This document shows positions 37,751 through 48,682 of a stretch of DNA of 64,000 nt, in pieces. The DNA is taken from assembly GCA_000818945.1 (NCBI GenBank), contig KN805436.1, forward strand, positions 5,618 to 69,617, given 5' to 3'. Below the pieces are notes generated by a model. The model was given only the letters and a program-made list of their open reading frames with translations. It did no database searches and had not been told where the DNA came from. The position numbers and the translations under genes were made by a program. Each line of letters opens with the position of its first letter. The stretch's first letter is position 1. The DNA is from Schizochytrium sp. CCTCC M209059. Taxonomy: Eukaryota; Sar; Bigyra; Thraustochytrida; Thraustochytriidae.

Positions 37751-38619
37751 CCTTCTTGTCTCAAGGCTCGCTAACGCGCGGGCGACGATTGCGACAATGA
37801 AGACCCTCGCTTCCAAGTCGCCCACCGGCCTGAGCATGCTCAAGTGCAATTTCGCTTTTTCACGGTCGCTACAGAAAGAAAAGATGATGTCGATGGATGC
37901 CGCAAACTAAAAAGAGTGTGTGCCGCAATGCGCCGCGATGCATTTGCTTCCAATCTGAGAGCTCGCTTCGCGCATGGCATCTAGTGCTGCACGGGATCTT
38001 CGTGGGATGCCAGTGCTGACACCGCAAATGACGCAGGTTGGCCGCAGCTAGCTGCGTTCGTTGCCCATCAGGCATTTGTCAGGTCGACCCTGCAATTTAT
38101 ACCGTTGCCTCCCCCCCCCCTTAATGGTTGGCTTTAGACGTGGTCGTCTCATCTTCCTTCTGAAGTTGATCTCGCGAAAACAGGGAAAACGACTGTCTCG
38201 TCGTCCGTTCTTCACACTTGTCAAATCACCTTGGTCTTCCGACATGATGTTATGATTGGTTATAGTCATAGAGAATCATGCAATCTCTTGCCAAAAGAGG
38301 TCAAGAGTCCCATACTTCAAAAGGATTGCACTTCCATCACCCGAGGTCCCCCAAAAAGCTTCTTCCTTTCAGTACGTTCCAACACAGTTGTGCTTGCCAA
38401 TTCGCGCCTCGAAATGAGGTCCGCGAGGAGACGTTCGACCATTTTTGGCCAATTGTACTTTTTGACGACATCGTTGTCACGCCTCTCGCAGTGCAACACG
38501 CTGCTCCCCCGCTCCTTCGCCCTCCACCCTCCGCATCATCGTCTCGTTTTGAAGCCTGATAATTGTGTTGTTCCAAACAAAAAAAAGTGAGACCGAGTAT
38601 TTGCTGGCTCCATTTGAGG

Positions 38620-39611
38620 TCACGAAACCTGAGATGTTTCTGATAAAGTCGCAGCGTCTTCATTGTGCAACACAACCACACTTGCCGATGCTGTCACCGG
38701 CCGAACAAGAGCCGCACGAGCAAAGCGATGGCGCACACCATGTCTGAAAAGAAGACGTCGGTGCAGCATGACCAGGGTGCCTGCATTGATGATCGTATCC
38801 ATCGAGCTTCCATAGCTGGAGAACAATCGTAAATGTTGAACGCTCAAATCTCCATATCGGGCAAGATAAAGGTTAACAATGCCAGAAAAGGCGAGTTGCA
38901 AAACTGAGGACGTCAACGCAATCCCTGGCAAGACAAGATTGCACCGTGCGGCTCTTCGCAAGACACTTCGTTCCGTTTCCGAGATTACACGTTCGGAATC
39001 GTGAAGATGACTCTGTTTCCAAAGAATCACAACAAAGAGCATCAACAGTGTGCCAGAGAACCCGAATCCGTGATCGCGGCGAGCAGTGGGGCAATGCCGG
39101 AAATAACGAGCGTGCATACTCCTTCTTCAAAGACAAGCTGACCAGATGCCACGATGAAAATGGGAGCGAGCCCAGGAATAATTGAGTGAGATAGGGGTTT
39201 TAATGTCCGTAAAAGTTTTCCGTACCACGAGGGAAGCATGATTTCCATCGTACTTGCGCGCAAGATGAGAACGCGATATGCAAAGAAACGAGAAAACATA
39301 TAGAAAAGCGCAGAGATTGCTCCAAAAATGGCACACGCCGCCCAAGCTATGTGGACGGAATGAAAAACCGCAACGCCGAATACTTGCGCGATAACACATG
39401 CAATTAAAAACAAAAAAAATTCATGCAGCGTCTTGTGTGCGACAAATTTACGTTCTTGTTCTGCTCTCCATAATGCACAATGCACAATATACACCCAGTA
39501 CGAAACGAACAGCGAAGCGATGATGCCGAGCGCAATAGTGATTCTCAAAACCATTTGAAACGAGCTCGGCATGGGCGTACCGGCTGCCACCACCACCAGC
39601 GTCTCGTTCAT
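38620..39611 (-). pseudogene. 7TM receptor-like protein, array member 6, frameshifted
   Basis: It starts at the ATG at 39611 (MNETLVVVAAGTPMP). The first four or five helices, with FFAYRVLILRASTMEIMLPSWY and ASGQLVFEEGVC, are in one frame ending near 39060 after AAITDSGS. The remainder (FSGTLLMLFVVI, then TM6, TM7 and tail) continues in another frame to 38620. Family comparison (AAIDSTLSGTLL) places a one-base loss or equivalent at about 39060. All seven segments are present if both frames are joined, so this is a young pseudogene, a sequence error or a programmed shift. Confidence 0.7.
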
Positions 39612-39917
39612 GTCGAAAAGCCATGGCACGGTACATCCACTGCATTTGCCCTTACTGGAAGAATAAAATGAACGCGAGGCTCTGTCGCTGTCGCCACGAG
39701 AATCATTTCTAGTGCTTTTCAAATCAAGTGCTTGACAACGGATCTGTGTACGAAAAGATCGACCCAGGTCGCAAGATCAGTCTCGTGACCAAGATATGTG
39801 GCCCTCTTCCGTTGCGCAGTTCCATCCTGCATAGAGATTCTGTTTCAAGTTCCGTTTCTGCTCCAGTCTTTGAACAGGAGTAGAGAGAGATACGATTTCG
39901 CGGATCACGTCTACGAG

Positions 39918-40131
39918 CAGCCTCCGTGCATTTGCGCGCGGAGCCACGGAGCAGTTTTTGGCCCGCCCCTATAGTACTATAAACCGGTAACGGACAGGAC
40001 GTATCTTCCTCCTACCATGGACCGTCCAGCCTCCGTGCATTTGCGCGCGGAGCCACGGAGCAGTTTTTGGCCCCTATAGTACTATAAACCGGTAACGGAC
40101 AGGACGTATCTTCCTCCTACCATGGACCGTC
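39918..40131 (+). repeat. Tandem 109-bp repeat upstream of the class C receptor
   Basis: Two units begin CAGCCTCCGTGCATTTGCGC at 39918 and 40027; the second lacks four bases. Each contains an inverted repeat CTCCGTG...CACGGAG and the perfect 12-bp palindrome TATAGTACTATA, then ACCGGTAACGGACAGG. The pair ends about 130 bp before the ATG at 40265, where promoter and 5' UTR elements are expected. Confidence 0.85.
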
Positions 40132-40264
40132 CATCTAGAAGCCATTTTTGCCTGTATTCCTACTCTCTGTGCATCTATCGTAAGACTACAGTAGGACGAA
40201 AGCCTGGCCAGGCTTCCTTGCAAGAAAAGTGGCTCGTTGCAGCAGAATCGAAATTTCATGAATC

Positions 40265-43200
40265 ATGGCGAAAATGAAAGCTGCTCTGCTCGCCGTGACG
40301 GCGCTCGTGTGTCTGCTCGATCGCGCCGAGGGAGTACGCCCGGAGCGACTCATCGATGACAAGACCTCGAGCGCGTTTCCCGCATGCTCTGCTGGCTACT
40401 CGACCCAATGCTCCTTTAACAATGTTCGGCGTCTTGTTGATGCAGTGGCGAGCGAGCTCGACGCCACTACCGATGTAAGCGTCCTGCTTCAAAGCATCAA
40501 CAACAAGGAAAAAAATGTAAACGATGGTTTCGGCTTTTCTCCCTATGTGTTCGAGACAGCGGGCATGACCTGCGTTGCCAATGGGCGCTCTACTGATTTT
40601 AATGGGCTCACCATGGCAGAAATTGCCAGCAACCTCACCGTCGTGACCATGCAGGAAGAACTATCCGACGAGATCCGTGCTGCGGCCGAGGAAACCAGTG
40701 ATGGATGGATCAAGTTCTCTTTTACTTCGGAAGACCTTCCCGACGAACCGGTCTCGAGCTTTGGCTACGTAAACAAGGCCACTGTTGACGGCGAAGACTA
40801 CATCGTCATGTCAGCAATTGCCCGGCGCACGCTTCCCCGCATGGACGTTGACACCTGCCCCAATAGCGTCAACCGTCGCTGCAGCATCCAAAATGTGCGA
40901 TCCATTATTGGCAGCGTGCTCACGCGCGGCATGGACGTCACCACCGATGCCGACCTTCGGGAGCTATGGACTGAAATCTCGTACCCAGTTGATGAATCCT
41001 TCCGGGATGGCCCATGGTACGTCTTTTCGTACGAGCTCAACATGCCGCAGCGCATGACGGGCCACAAAAAACTCGCATATATAGGTATGGACCACTTTAG
41101 CGTCACCAACAGCGTGGTGCCCGTCACCTTTATGAACGGCACAGAGCTTCATTATATCTTTGCCGACGCAGCACTGCAGGGCGGTGGATGGGCAACCTAT
41201 CTCTGGCAAATCGGCAACCAGGTCGAGCTGCGACCCAAAGTCAGCTTCATCACAGGATTTACACACAACGGAATCCAATACTTGGCGGGTGCTGGCTTTA
41301 ACCATATTCGGGACCCTCAGGCCGATGCCTCGCTCTGCACAGCATGCTTAGCCTCCACAGCTGAACCGTGCGCCATCGGCAATGTGCTCTCCCTCAGCGC
41401 CCACGCTGAAGTCGAACTGCTCACCGACATTCCCAGCGATGTTGCGTTTCCCAAACTTACCACGGACGATGAGTTCCGCATGCCTGGAGGATTCGGCGTC
41501 ACTATGGTCGATTACAACGGCACCGTTGTCGCCGATAGTCTCGACGAGTCTGCCGTTGGGACCGGCGTGGTGAACGCCTTTATTGCCCGCGACATTGACG
41601 ACGCGCAAACGACAGCGATTCACGACAGCCTTGTTGCACTGGCCAACCAAGGAGGCGGATGGCTCGAGCTGGCTGGCGCGACCGGCCAGCCCTCTTTTGC
41701 TGCCTTCGTCAACAAAATCAGCAAGTACGGCCGTGAATACTATCTCATGAATGGATACCAGGCTGCAGCCATGTCCACCGAGCCGTCGTGCTCGGCTCAC
41801 TACTCTGCCCCTTGCGCAGAGACAAATGTGCGCGCCCTCGTTGGCCAAGTTGTCACACAGCTTCAGCTTGCAGACACAGAGAACGAAGTGCAAGCGATTC
41901 TCGACGACATTAATCTCGGTAACGCCTCGGCGTATTTTGTGGGGCCCGACTTTTACGCCATCGTTCTCAACGAGGACTTTCAGCTCGTGGCATTCGGAGA
42001 CGTTCAAGCCCGTGGCGACTGGGACATGTCCATCCCAGATGACTACCTTCTTTTCGTACAACAAATCCAGGCCGTATCAACATTGGGCAACGAATTTACT
42101 CAGGATCTGCGCAATGCTGCATTTCGCGTGGGCGGCGGGAACTTTACCGTGACATGGAACAGCGCAGAGAGCTCCGCATTTGAAGAGCGTACGATTTTTG
42201 TGCAACCCGCCAAGCGCAAGAATGCCGAAGGGCAAGAACTGACCTACTTTGTCATGTCCATGTATACCATGGCGGCTGCCTCTCCTCTCTGCAACACAGA
42301 TGACGAATGTCCAGAGAATGCGTACTGTGTCGAAGAGGACCTTGGCTACGACACTCGCTGCACGTGTGGATTCTACTATTCGCACGTGTACAATACATCT
42401 ACCGAGGAGGGCGACAATACATGCGCGGTGACGCCCACGCAGACTGTCATGCTCTCGTGCGTCGAAGACAGCGATAAAGCCATTAGCAATGACATCAAGG
42501 CCATTGCCAAGGCTCTAGGCAGCATCAACGTTCTCTATGCAGCATGCTGCATGATCTGGACCCTTGTGATGCACAAACATGCGATTGTGCGCGCATCTCA
42601 GCCCCAGCTCCTCGCGCTTGTCGCGTTGGGCATTACTGTCTCAAGTGGTACAATTTTTGCCATGAGTATTGACGACAGTGTCGGTCCTCCCGCGGCGGAT
42701 GGTGTCAACACGCGCGCAAATACGGCTTGCATGGCGCAGCCGTGGTTCTATGGTCTCGGTTTTGCAATCACGTATTGCTCCATGATCGTCAAGCTGCGCC
42801 GTGTGGCCAAGGTGTTCAAGAGCGCCGCGGCTCTGAAAAAGGCCAAGGGTGTTTCTCTCAAGGAGACTCTTGTCTTTCTTGCGGGCCTTCTCCTGGTCGA
42901 GGTCCTCATCATCCTCGTTTGGACGGTTGCAGATCCCCTTAAATTCGAGCGTCCGGAAGACGATCCGCTTAATGGCGCATGCAAGAGCCCAACAGCTTCA
43001 AACTACGTCATCGCACTCGCAATCTACCATCTCGGGCTCTTGTTCTATGGCGCCAAGCTCAGCTACCGCTGCCGCAAGGTGAATGGCGTTTTCGCAGAGG
43101 CTAAATTTCTCAGCTTAGCCATGATTGGAAATCTCCAGGTTCTCTTGTTGGCTCTTCCGGTTATTCTCCTCACGGCTGATGATTCCATCACATCGCTTTT

Positions 43201-43417
43201 CATCCGCAGCATTGCCGTCTTTCTCAATGACTTCTCCACAACCTCGCTCATCTTTTTGCCAAAAATGTACTTTTGCGTCTTTGGCGCGCCAGAGACGAGT
43301 ACGGTTGGCATCAGAATAAAGCGTACGGGAAAAGGCGGCACCAGCACCGTCGTCAGTACGGACAATGACACGGCTCCTCAGTCTTCCGTCCTGCAGGCCT
43401 CCGTAGTACCGACGTAA
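40265..43417 (+). CDS. Class C GPCR-like receptor with tandem Cache-like ectodomain
   Basis: 1050 residues from the ATG at 40265; signal peptide about 1-23. The ectodomain has four repeats of about 160-170 residues. Each begins with a Cys pair followed by an NV-containing helix (CSFNNVRRLVDAV, CSIQNVRSIIGSV, CAIGNVLSLSAHA, CAETNVRALVGQV) and ends with strands typical of Cache sensor domains (for example FGYVNKATVDGEDYIVMSAI). A Cys-rich EGF-like module follows (about 675-725). The seven-helix domain (about 745-1010) has ASQPQLLALVALG, VKLRRVAKVFKS and a terminal FLPKMYFCVFG, all characteristic of GABA-B/class C receptors. The usual Venus-flytrap domain is absent. Likely role: sensing a small extracellular ligand and signalling through G proteins. 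Confidence 0.8.
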   Translation: MAKMKAALLAVTALVCLLDRAEGVRPERLIDDKTSSAFPACSAGYSTQCSFNNVRRLVDAVASELDATTDVSVLLQSINNKEKNVNDGFGFSPYVFETAGMTCVANGRSTDFNGLTMAEIASNLTVVTMQEELSDEIRAAAEETSDGWIKFSFTSEDLPDEPVSSFGYVNKATVDGEDYIVMSAIARRTLPRMDVDTCPNSVNRRCSIQNVRSIIGSVLTRGMDVTTDADLRELWTEISYPVDESFRDGPWYVFSYELNMPQRMTGHKKLAYIGMDHFSVTNSVVPVTFMNGTELHYIFADAALQGGGWATYLWQIGNQVELRPKVSFITGFTHNGIQYLAGAGFNHIRDPQADASLCTACLASTAEPCAIGNVLSLSAHAEVELLTDIPSDVAFPKLTTDDEFRMPGGFGVTMVDYNGTVVADSLDESAVGTGVVNAFIARDIDDAQTTAIHDSLVALANQGGGWLELAGATGQPSFAAFVNKISKYGREYYLMNGYQAAAMSTEPSCSAHYSAPCAETNVRALVGQVVTQLQLADTENEVQAILDDINLGNASAYFVGPDFYAIVLNEDFQLVAFGDVQARGDWDMSIPDDYLLFVQQIQAVSTLGNEFTQDLRNAAFRVGGGNFTVTWNSAESSAFEERTIFVQPAKRKNAEGQELTYFVMSMYTMAAASPLCNTDDECPENAYCVEEDLGYDTRCTCGFYYSHVYNTSTEEGDNTCAVTPTQTVMLSCVEDSDKAISNDIKAIAKALGSINVLYAACCMIWTLVMHKHAIVRASQPQLLALVALGITVSSGTIFAMSIDDSVGPPAADGVNTRANTACMAQPWFYGLGFAITYCSMIVKLRRVAKVFKSAAALKKAKGVSLKETLVFLAGLLLVEVLIILVWTVADPLKFERPEDDPLNGACKSPTASNYVIALAIYHLGLLFYGAKLSYRCRKVNGVFAEAKFLSLAMIGNLQVLLLALPVILLTADDSITSLFIRSIAVFLNDFSTTSLIFLPKMYFCVFGAPETSTVGIRIKRTGKGGTSTVVSTDNDTAPQSSVLQASVVPT

Positions 43418-43653
43418 AAAAGAGAGAGAGAAAAGAAAAAAACAAGGTCAGTTTTGTTTCTTTAAAAGTCGACCCAAGAGGGAGAACTTGTCTCTCTACC
43501 TTGCTGCTTCCCAATGGCAACGGAATCATCTTTTGCGCCAAACCACGTATGGGTGCCAGGGCATTGAGACGTGGCGGCCTTCCTTGATTCGGGTCGCCAA
43601 AATGAGCATCTGGCAATGGTAGTCATCAACATAAATCATAAAAAAGAAGCATT

Positions 43654-45498
43654 CTATTTGTCTGTGCCGGCCAAATCCTGCAGCTGCGTGGCAATCTTCT
43701 GAACATGCTCCGGATTGCGACTCTTGATCACGTGCATCGGGGCGCTGAGAATCCATTCGGCCGTCTGCATCACATCAATGGGCAGAACGCCCATAGAGTC
43801 GAGAATAATCCAATCCTCGAGCGAAAAGAGACCGAGAATGTCGTGATAAGTGGTGCGGCGGTAGCGGAGTGGCGGAAAGAGATTATCCATACTCACTGGA
43901 ACGCATTTGCGCCCATAGTGCTGGGCCGTGACAGCCTCCACCCAAAAGGGAATGTCATGAAAGGACTCGTCGCTCAAAAGAGGGACGAAAATATCCTTGG
44001 TCTCCATGACCTCACGCATCTCTTCCAGGTCATACTCGGATGAGCGCTCGTACTCGACGTCAAAGATTGCGCTATCGAGTTTGCGCGCGAGCGAGCGCGA
44101 GAGCCACTTGCAAAAGTCTGCGCTGCCAAAAGTGTCGCGCCGAGCCGTGAGAAAGACGTGCCAACGCTTGGGCTCCTCGACGGGCGGGGGCGGAGGCGGC
44201 GGCGGCGGTCCCATGAAGGTTTCCCACACAAAGTTGACCGCATTTGACGCAGTTTGCTTGACGTACTCGACGGCAGCAGACGTGTACGCTGCCGTCGCGG
44301 CTGCGGCGGGCGATGTGTACTCGCCAGGGTTGGCAAGGATCGGTTCGGGCGCTTGTGGATCCTCACCGATCACAACAGCGTGCACCCTTTCGCACAGGTT
44401 CTTCTCGCGTGTGGGCGGCTTTTCCGGTACTTCTACAGGATAGACAAATTCCATGAGATGGGTCTTTTCTTCACGAGCTTCCGTCTCTGTAATGGTGCCG
44501 TGATCAAAGGTGAGGTCGGTCACCACGTAGTTGTTAAGAATGAGAAAACCTTTGCCGTGCGGCGTGCCCTCGTCAAAGTCAGCAATCAAGAGTGGTCGCG
44601 ACGCATTGGACGCGAACACAAGACCACGACCGTGCATCTTTCCGCTCTTAAAAGTGCCAACGTAGGCCAAGGTTTCGAATTCCGATTGAAGGCGCGGCAA
44701 GACAGCTGCGTCAAACCAGATCTTGTTACGCGATCGTTTGGATGCGGGCACGAGCCAAACGTCGTCATCGAAAAAGCCCTCGGGGAACACGCGCTCAAGC
44801 TCGTGCGCTCTGAGTATGTCTCGAAAGAGATCTTCTTGCTCATCAAAAAGCGGGGCGCGCCTCGAAAAGTCTTCGGCCCTGAATTTGCCAATTTTGCGAT
44901 TCCAGCCGCTCGTTTCCATTTCCTTTTGGATAAACATTCGGGTCCCGGCGCCGAGCTGGTGCAAGAGCGCGCTCGTTGCTGCCATACTGTGAGGTTGGTA
45001 CGGCATAATAAAACCGCGGTAGATTGCGGCGGCGGCGCGCACCGCGGGCACATTCTCCGCTCCGACGTGGTCTGGGTGAATGTCCTTGGGTCCGTAGATG
45101 AGCGACATTTGCACGCCTTGCACGAGGGCACCAACATAGTTGCCAATCAGCGTTGCGGCGGCGCGCACCTTTGTCGCGGGGGCCACGCCGGAGCGCCGCG
45201 AACCTTTACGGGAAAGAAAGGTATCGATTGCCTCGACCGTCCCCTCATTGGCCACGGGTGCCCACGTGGACCCGCGATAGCTCTCTGCGAGCGCGTCGAG
45301 CGTCTTGGGCACCTTGGGTTTCCGCCGCTTGCGCATCGCAATCAGCGCAAGTTGTAGGTCAATCTCCAGCTTGCGAAGCGGGGTCGGGTCGCCATTGTCG
45401 TTGCCCGCGCCCCAGCTTGCAGCGTACCCCAGTCGCGCGAGCGCGACCCTCTCGTCCGTGTCCAAGAACTGGTCGTGCGTGGGCCACTTGACCGACAT
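43654..45498 (-). CDS. MORN-repeat and TIR-domain protein
   Basis: 614 residues from the ATG at 45498, where the sequence becomes ordered; ATG at 45594 would add an Arg/Ser-rich leader. A helical N-terminal domain of about 260 residues is not recognised. Two MORN-type repeats follow (YVGTFKSGKMHGRG and a related DFDEGTPHGKG; about 278-320), then a Pro run. The C-terminal TIR-like domain begins RWHVFLTARRDTF (about 443). It continues to DIFVPLLSDESF and WVEAVTAQ, where Glu521 occupies a position similar to the catalytic Glu of NAD-cleaving TIRs such as SARM1 (WVHKEIVTAL). TIR proteins act in cell death or defence signalling. A regulatory role of the MORN part is a guess. Confidence 0.65.
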   Translation of the reverse strand: MSVKWPTHDQFLDTDERVALARLGYAASWGAGNDNGDPTPLRKLEIDLQLALIAMRKRRKPKVPKTLDALAESYRGSTWAPVANEGTVEAIDTFLSRKGSRRSGVAPATKVRAAATLIGNYVGALVQGVQMSLIYGPKDIHPDHVGAENVPAVRAAAAIYRGFIMPYQPHSMAATSALLHQLGAGTRMFIQKEMETSGWNRKIGKFRAEDFSRRAPLFDEQEDLFRDILRAHELERVFPEGFFDDDVWLVPASKRSRNKIWFDAAVLPRLQSEFETLAYVGTFKSGKMHGRGLVFASNASRPLLIADFDEGTPHGKGFLILNNYVVTDLTFDHGTITETEAREEKTHLMEFVYPVEVPEKPPTREKNLCERVHAVVIGEDPQAPEPILANPGEYTSPAAAATAAYTSAAVEYVKQTASNAVNFVWETFMGPPPPPPPPPVEEPKRWHVFLTARRDTFGSADFCKWLSRSLARKLDSAIFDVEYERSSEYDLEEMREVMETKDIFVPLLSDESFHDIPFWVEAVTAQHYGRKCVPVSMDNLFPPLRYRRTTYHDILGLFSLEDWIILDSMGVLPIDVMQTAEWILSAPMHVIKSRNPEHVQKIATQLQDLAGTDK

Positions 45499-47738
45499 GG
45501 CGCTGCCTCTTGTGCGCCGCGACCTCCTGCTGCTCGCTCGCCTCCTCCTCCTGCTGCTGCTGCTGCTACCGCGCGAGCGGTTTTGGGATGGCATCGTTCG
45601 CGCGCACGTGCACACGCGCGCCCACGAGGGGTGGTGCCACCCGGCTGGCAGGCTGGCAGACTGGGCTGGGTGGGGCGCGAATGCTCGGATCCCCGTCTCG
45701 CCAGCCGTTGACCGAGCATGCTATACATGCAGTTAGAGGGACAGTTGGCGTTCCCAGACCGGGTGTGTGCTCCCCTGACCGTTGAGAACGGGCAACGGTA
45801 GAGGCTGCTGGGGCTACAATTTTCTACCTCACCTGACGATCGGATGCGGAAGTCAGACAATCGAGCCGCTATTGGCGAGTGGTTGACAGCGTGTCATGTC
45901 GTTGTCAGTCAGTGCTGCGGCACCTTGTACTGGCGGCTGGTCATGGTGGGTGGCTGGGCGCTGAAGGTCTGTCTGTTGATGGCAGTGGCTTGCGATAAGC
46001 GATCTTATCTTATCTTGTCGCCCCAGCCAATAACAATATGGCCACCGTGCCCCTTCGAGTCAGGCTACAGGACTAATTGTGCGTCAAGGTGTCTGGCCAA
46101 TCGGCGACTAGCATTATTCCTCGGTGGCCAGACTGACTGTCAACAACCAACCAGCCAGCCACCATTGGCCACAACCATGCAACCAACGATGATGCACTTG
46201 CCAGACTTGGCAAGACCTGCCATCTACCACTAGTGATGGTCAGGGGAAGCAAGAAATTTGCCGACCCGCCTGCTGGTCTATCACTGCTCATGCCCGGAGA
46301 ATCGCCAACACGAGCCAGCAGCGTACTTGCTGCACAGCCAGCTCCGCAACCTGCCGGCCATGCGGGAGACAGCCGCGCTTCTTTTGCCTTGCTGCGGAGG
46401 TGCTGGCGAGCTTCTCCTGGCATCAGCCCGTCGCGCGCTCGTGGTACGCACGGGAGGTTTTCGCTTTCCGGCCACCAGCGATGTCTGGGCTTTGGGGTTT
46501 CAACGCGGCGCTCGCCAAGTGTAACAATCTCTCCCGCTCGCCGGTTTCGGACCTGCAGCTACCCTTTGGTCCGCAGTCCCTCGGGCAAGGGAGTTGCCAT
46601 TCAGCTACGTCGTTGGGGCGAAAAGGCCAGCCAGATGTGCCGCCAGGACCAGAGTTGCTACCACGCCACCCGCCGCCGTGAGCCGGAGTTGGCACCAGGT
46701 CACCCGCAGCGCCGGTTTTGTTCAAACACCAGGCGAGCCAGCAGCATATGAGCCAGCCAGGCGGTCAGCGGCGGCCGTGAGGCGTCTCAAATGTCCTCCT
46801 CGGCGGGCCATGGCGGTTGGTTGGCTGGCTGGCTGGCGAGACGCATGCTCTCGCGCAGCCGGCACGGAGCGCAGGCTCGTCTCCGCGACGCTTGCGCACG
46901 ATACAATGCCTTTGCCTTGCCATCGACCATGGCCATGGCCATGGCCATGGCCATCGACCATGTCACTCACTCCCTGAACACTTGCGCGACGCTCCAAAAA
47001 GCCGGCTCTGGCGCGCAAAAAACCTTCGCCAAAAGTCTCGGGCGCGGCCATTTCCGTGCCAACTCCGCGCGGAAAATGCCGGCGCCCGCCGCGTCCCTCT
47101 GCGTGCCAGTTCGCCGAACAAAGCGCGCTCTGCAAGGGGCGCAATCGCCGTTCTCTCGCGGACGCGTCGGGATTTCAGACGCCGTCACTCCTTTCCCGAG
47201 GGGGCGCAATTTACCGAGCGTATACCGCAGCGCCCTCCGCAGCGGCGCTCCCAGAGGGCGCTGGAGGGCGCCTTCGTGCGCCCGTTTCGCGTCGCCAATC
47301 CTCCGGCGCTTCCCTCCGCAGCCGCGCAGAGAAAGCTGCCAGCTTTCGTGCCAAGGCGTTGAAGCGCCTCTATGCTCCGTCCACAGCAGCCGGCCAGAAG
47401 CTGCCAGCTTCGTAACCAGCTTCGCCGATCCGTTTCGCGTGTGTGTGAGGAGGACGCGCGCTGCGACCAACCGCCCCCGCATGCCAAGAGATCTTTTGGG
47501 CGCCGGCCACTAGGCCTCTGGAGGCGGCTTTCTTGCGGCTGCGGGGCCGCCGCTGCAGTGACGGAGCCGCGTTTGACAACGTCCAGGTCGCAGGGCCTTT
47601 CTTGCCTCGCGTGCTCCGGCCCGGCTCGGCTTGCCCTGGCGCCTGGCAGTCTCGGCCGAGCAAACCCGCTTCGTCGAGGCGATCGATCGTCGCACGAAAA
47701 CGAGCTCCAGCTCAAGCACACAAGAGCAAGATAGATAC
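45499..47738. other. Intergenic, no gene supported
   Basis: Long GC-rich stretch. Overlapping ORFs on both strands lack domains. A GGCCAT repeat (46928-46952) is a simple-sequence feature. Confidence 0.5.
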
Positions 47739-48231
47739 CTAGTTGCCATACTTTACTGTCTTGCTGGCTGGCTGGGTCGCCCCTGGCGTGGACGATCGAA
47801 CGTCGAGTCCGGAGAGGATGACGAGCGCCGACGCGAGGACGCTAAAAGAGGGGCAGCAGACGCCCCAGCGCGAGAGATCGGCGGAGAGGACCATGCAGAC
47901 GCCGACAAAGAGGTCATTTGGCGCGAGGCGAGTCATGGTCGAAAACAGGAACTTTAACGTGGCGGACGAGGAGCTGGTACTCGAGCCAATGACGGGCTTG
48001 TTCATGCATCCGCGCAGAGCGGCGCAGACGACCTTTATCCTCCGCTCGCAACAGAACGCGCAAAGGATCTCGCATGAGAACGAGAGGAACCATGCGGCGC
48101 AGCAGGCCAGAAATCCCCAAGAGGCACCATGTGGCTTTCATCCAAAACGACGCCGACCCCGGCTCATCGCACAGGCCGTCTTGCCATTGGCCAAGGACGA
48201 CAGCGATTTCTAAATCATGCGTTTCATTCAT
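47739..48231 (-). pseudogene. Possible decayed membrane-protein gene
   Basis: Minus frame from about 48150 to the stop at 47739 contains two long hydrophobic stretches (GFLACCAAWFLSFSCEILCAF and LFVGVCMVLSADLSRW plus VLASALVILSGL). Upstream in another frame is CDEPGSASFWMKATW, so the region looks like a frameshifted membrane protein, perhaps a receptor. No homologue was recognised; chance cannot be excluded. Confidence 0.2.
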
Positions 48232-48682
48232 CCAATCTGTATAGCTTGTATATTATATTCATCTTCTTTCTACACACCAATCGCCTCCGTATCTCACTTG
48301 GCTTTTCCAGGACGCCTATGGGACCCGCTCAAACCTATGTATCATTATGATGACTTGGTTTGCGCAAAGGTTGTTGGTACCTTTGGTTTCCTCCATTACC
48401 GTTAGGACTGCCGGTGCGAGTTCAGCATTGGGCACAGCTTCTCCGCAATCTTCCAACTTTTCAGCGATGGTCCTTGGAGACCGATGACGAGCAAGTCAAT
48501 CACGCATTGTCTGACGCAAGCATTTACTGCCGCTTGTATCTATGTATCAATGCGGAGAAGTGCCACATTCAAGCAAACAATGTCCACTCTCGTCGAACAA
48601 GATGACTCCCAGTCTACTCAGTTTGCCTACCAAGGAATACAAGACGAGAAATACGCATTGTCAAGCTAGATTTGATTTCAAT

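Noticed and set aside
46257..47500. Several 130-240-codon ORFs
   Set aside because: They overlap in multiple frames, are rich in Ala/Arg/Ser and show no family signature.
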